From Alloalcanivorax mobilis (GTDB taxonomy: Bacteria > Pseudomonadota > Gammaproteobacteria > Pseudomonadales > Alcanivoracaceae), in the NCBI RefSeq assembly GCF_002864685.1, contig NZ_NMQZ01000010.1, positions 62,001 through 126,000 of the forward strand: a DNA stretch of 64,000 nt. Direction: 5' to 3'. Positions 63,024 to 64,000 of the stretch are shown in pieces. The position numbers and the translations under genes were made by a program. The first letter of the stretch is position 1. Each line of letters starts with the position of its first letter. The notes under the pieces were generated by a model. It was given only the letters and a program-made list of their open reading frames with translations, was not told the origin of the DNA and ran no database searches.

Positions 63024-63362
63024 ATGCAACGCCACCGCCAAGTCGCTCTTCGGTTGTTCACCGTGCCCACCGTGATCCTGCTAGCGTCGATCGCGATCTC
63101 GTTCGTCATCAAGCCTATCAGCGATCATTTGAAAGCCGGCGGTGCCGAGCAGTTCGGCGCGACGCTGCTCTCCAACGGCGTCCTGGCGATGCTGGCCGGC
63201 TACGCCCTGGGTTGTGTCTGGCTGACCATTAATATGTGGCGATTCCTGAGCTGGTCTCGGCGCGACCCGCCGGGTGATTGCCCGGATTGCGGAGGTGATT
63301 TGAAACCTCGCCACAACGGCCAACGTCGTTGCCCGATGTGTGGACACCGCGAAAGCGCCTGA
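63024..63362 (+). CDS. Small membrane protein with C-terminal zinc ribbon
   Basis: The 112-residue protein has two hydrophobic segments (VALRLFTVPTVILLASIAIS and VLAMLAGYALGCVWLTINMW) and a C-terminal CPDCGGDLKPRHNGQRRCPM followed by CGH, a four-cysteine zinc ribbon. AGAGG precedes ATG 63024. No family name is recognised; membrane-tethered metal binding is inferred. Confidence 0.78.
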   Translation: MQRHRQVALRLFTVPTVILLASIAISFVIKPISDHLKAGGAEQFGATLLSNGVLAMLAGYALGCVWLTINMWRFLSWSRRDPPGDCPDCGGDLKPRHNGQRRCPMCGHRESA

Positions 63363-63408
63363 AACCCTGAATATTGATCGCTCAGCGTATGAGCAAAGGC
63401 TGCGCCGG

Positions 63409-63765
63409 TCAGGCGCGCAGAACCGTGAGCACTTCTTCCAGCTCGACAATCATCTGCCGCACCATCTGATGATAGCGGGTGGATTGCTCGGCGTTGGCGT
63501 CGCCGGAAAGCTGCTGGCGGGCGCCGCCAATGGTGAACCCCTGCTCATAGAGCAGGCCGCGAATCTGACGGATGGTGAGCACGTCCTGGCGCTGATAGTA
63601 ACGGCGGTTGCCGCGGCGCTTGACCGGCTTGAGTTGCGGGAACTCCTGCTCCCAGTAACGCAGCACATGGGGTTTGACGTCGCACAGCTCGCTGACTTCA
63701 CCAATGGTGAAATAGCGCTTGCCCGGGATCGGCGGAAGTTCGTCGTTATGACTGGGTTCGAGCAT
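63409..63765 (-). CDS. MerR-family transcriptional regulator
   Basis: The 118-residue protein has the MerR winged helix [38 protein letters not shown] and RRYYQRQDV, with a short C-terminal helix and no metal-binding cysteines. This is the regulator conserved next to ihfA in gammaproteobacteria, followed by tRNA-Pro as in Pseudomonas. It overlaps the end of ihfA by 20 bases. Its target is unknown. Confidence 0.93.
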   Translation of the reverse strand: MLEPSHNDELPPIPGKRYFTIGEVSELCDVKPHVLRYWEQEFPQLKPVKRRGNRRYYQRQDVLTIRQIRGLLYEQGFTIGGARQQLSGDANAEQSTRYHQMVRQMIVELEEVLTVLRA

Positions 63766-64000
63766 AGTCTTCCACCCTTTGTTTGAGTTTTTGCCCGGGG
63801 CGGAAGGTCACCACGCGACGCGCGGAGATCGGTATTTCTTCCCCGGTTTTCGGGTTACGACCGGGGCGCTCGCTCTTGTCTCGGAGGTCGAAATTACCAA
63901 AACCGGAAAGCTTCACCGGCCGATTGTTTTCCAGCGAGTCACGGATCTGTTCAAAGAACATTTCCACCAGTTCCTTGGCTTCCCGCTTGTTGAGGCCCAG
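63746..64000 (-). CDS. ihfA: Integration host factor subunit alpha (N-terminus outside window)
   Basis: The visible 84 C-terminal residues read [19 protein letters not shown], then [20 protein letters not shown] and [20 protein letters not shown], the beta-arm and core of IhfA. The gene continues beyond the window end. IHF bends DNA at specific sites as an alpha/beta heterodimer. Confidence 0.96.
   Translation of the reverse strand: MGLNKREAKELVEMFFEQIRDSLENNRPVKLSGFGNFDLRDKSERPGRNPKTGEEIPISARRVVTFRPGQKLKQRVEDYARTQS

Overview
The window looks like chromosomal DNA of a GC-rich gammaproteobacterium. The best guess is an Alcanivorax-type or related marine or hydrocarbon-associated lineage. This rests on conserved neighbourhoods (mutS-fdxA-rsmZ-like RNA, recC-recB-recD, tRNA-Pro/MerR/ihfA, ydbH-ynbE-ydbL); no 16S gene is present, so the genus is inference.

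Positions 1-29400 are one large catabolic region. Four leftward operons, one rightward ferredoxin gene and a TetR gene surround a complete-looking CoA-dependent degradation route. It has a TRAP carboxylate transporter, two acyl-CoA synthetases, an alpha-methylacyl-CoA-racemase-like protein, a second class III CoA-transferase-fold protein, two acyl-CoA dehydrogenases, a phytoene-desaturase-like flavoprotein, three crotonases, a two-domain 3-hydroxyacyl-CoA dehydrogenase, a thiolase beside an HMG-CoA-synthase-like/DUF35 fusion, an SDR, an esterase, and a three-component Rieske dioxygenase (alpha, beta, ferredoxin, ferredoxin reductase). Every transcription-unit head carries the same 14-bp palindrome (consensus ACCGNCYRGNCGGT), and a weaker copy lies in front of the TetR gene, so I infer one TetR regulon. 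The substrate is not identifiable from sequence. A branched or alicyclic/aromatic carboxylic acid (terpenoid, naphthenic or aryl-alkanoic type) is the working hypothesis. No ring-cleavage dioxygenase is visible.

An eroded IS3-family remnant (about 29431-29960) separates this region from housekeeping DNA: mutS, fdxA and, convergent with fdxA, a short RNA with seven GGA motifs, GGA-loop hairpins and an upstream GacA-type box. This is an RsmZ-type sRNA at the same place as in Pseudomonas. A second structured transcript may lie beside it on the other strand. Next comes a leftward operon related to arsenosugar synthesis (arsS, two glycosyltransferase-like genes) followed by an HPt gene.

An AT-richer islet (about 37000-39350) carries an SppA/SDH-type serine protease-like gene and small hypotheticals, and ends near tRNA-Arg(CCT) and REP-like repeats. 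From 40000 to 48500 there are envelope and regulatory genes: PLD-N-like membrane peptide, cardiolipin synthase, a KamA-family radical SAM enzyme, a lipoprotein, AraC, and a MocR regulator divergent from a LysE exporter. The recCBD operon fills 48663-57605. The right end holds ompA, the ydbH-ynbE-ydbL envelope-lipid operon, tRNA-Pro(GGG), a small zinc-ribbon membrane protein, a MerR regulator and the partial ihfA gene.
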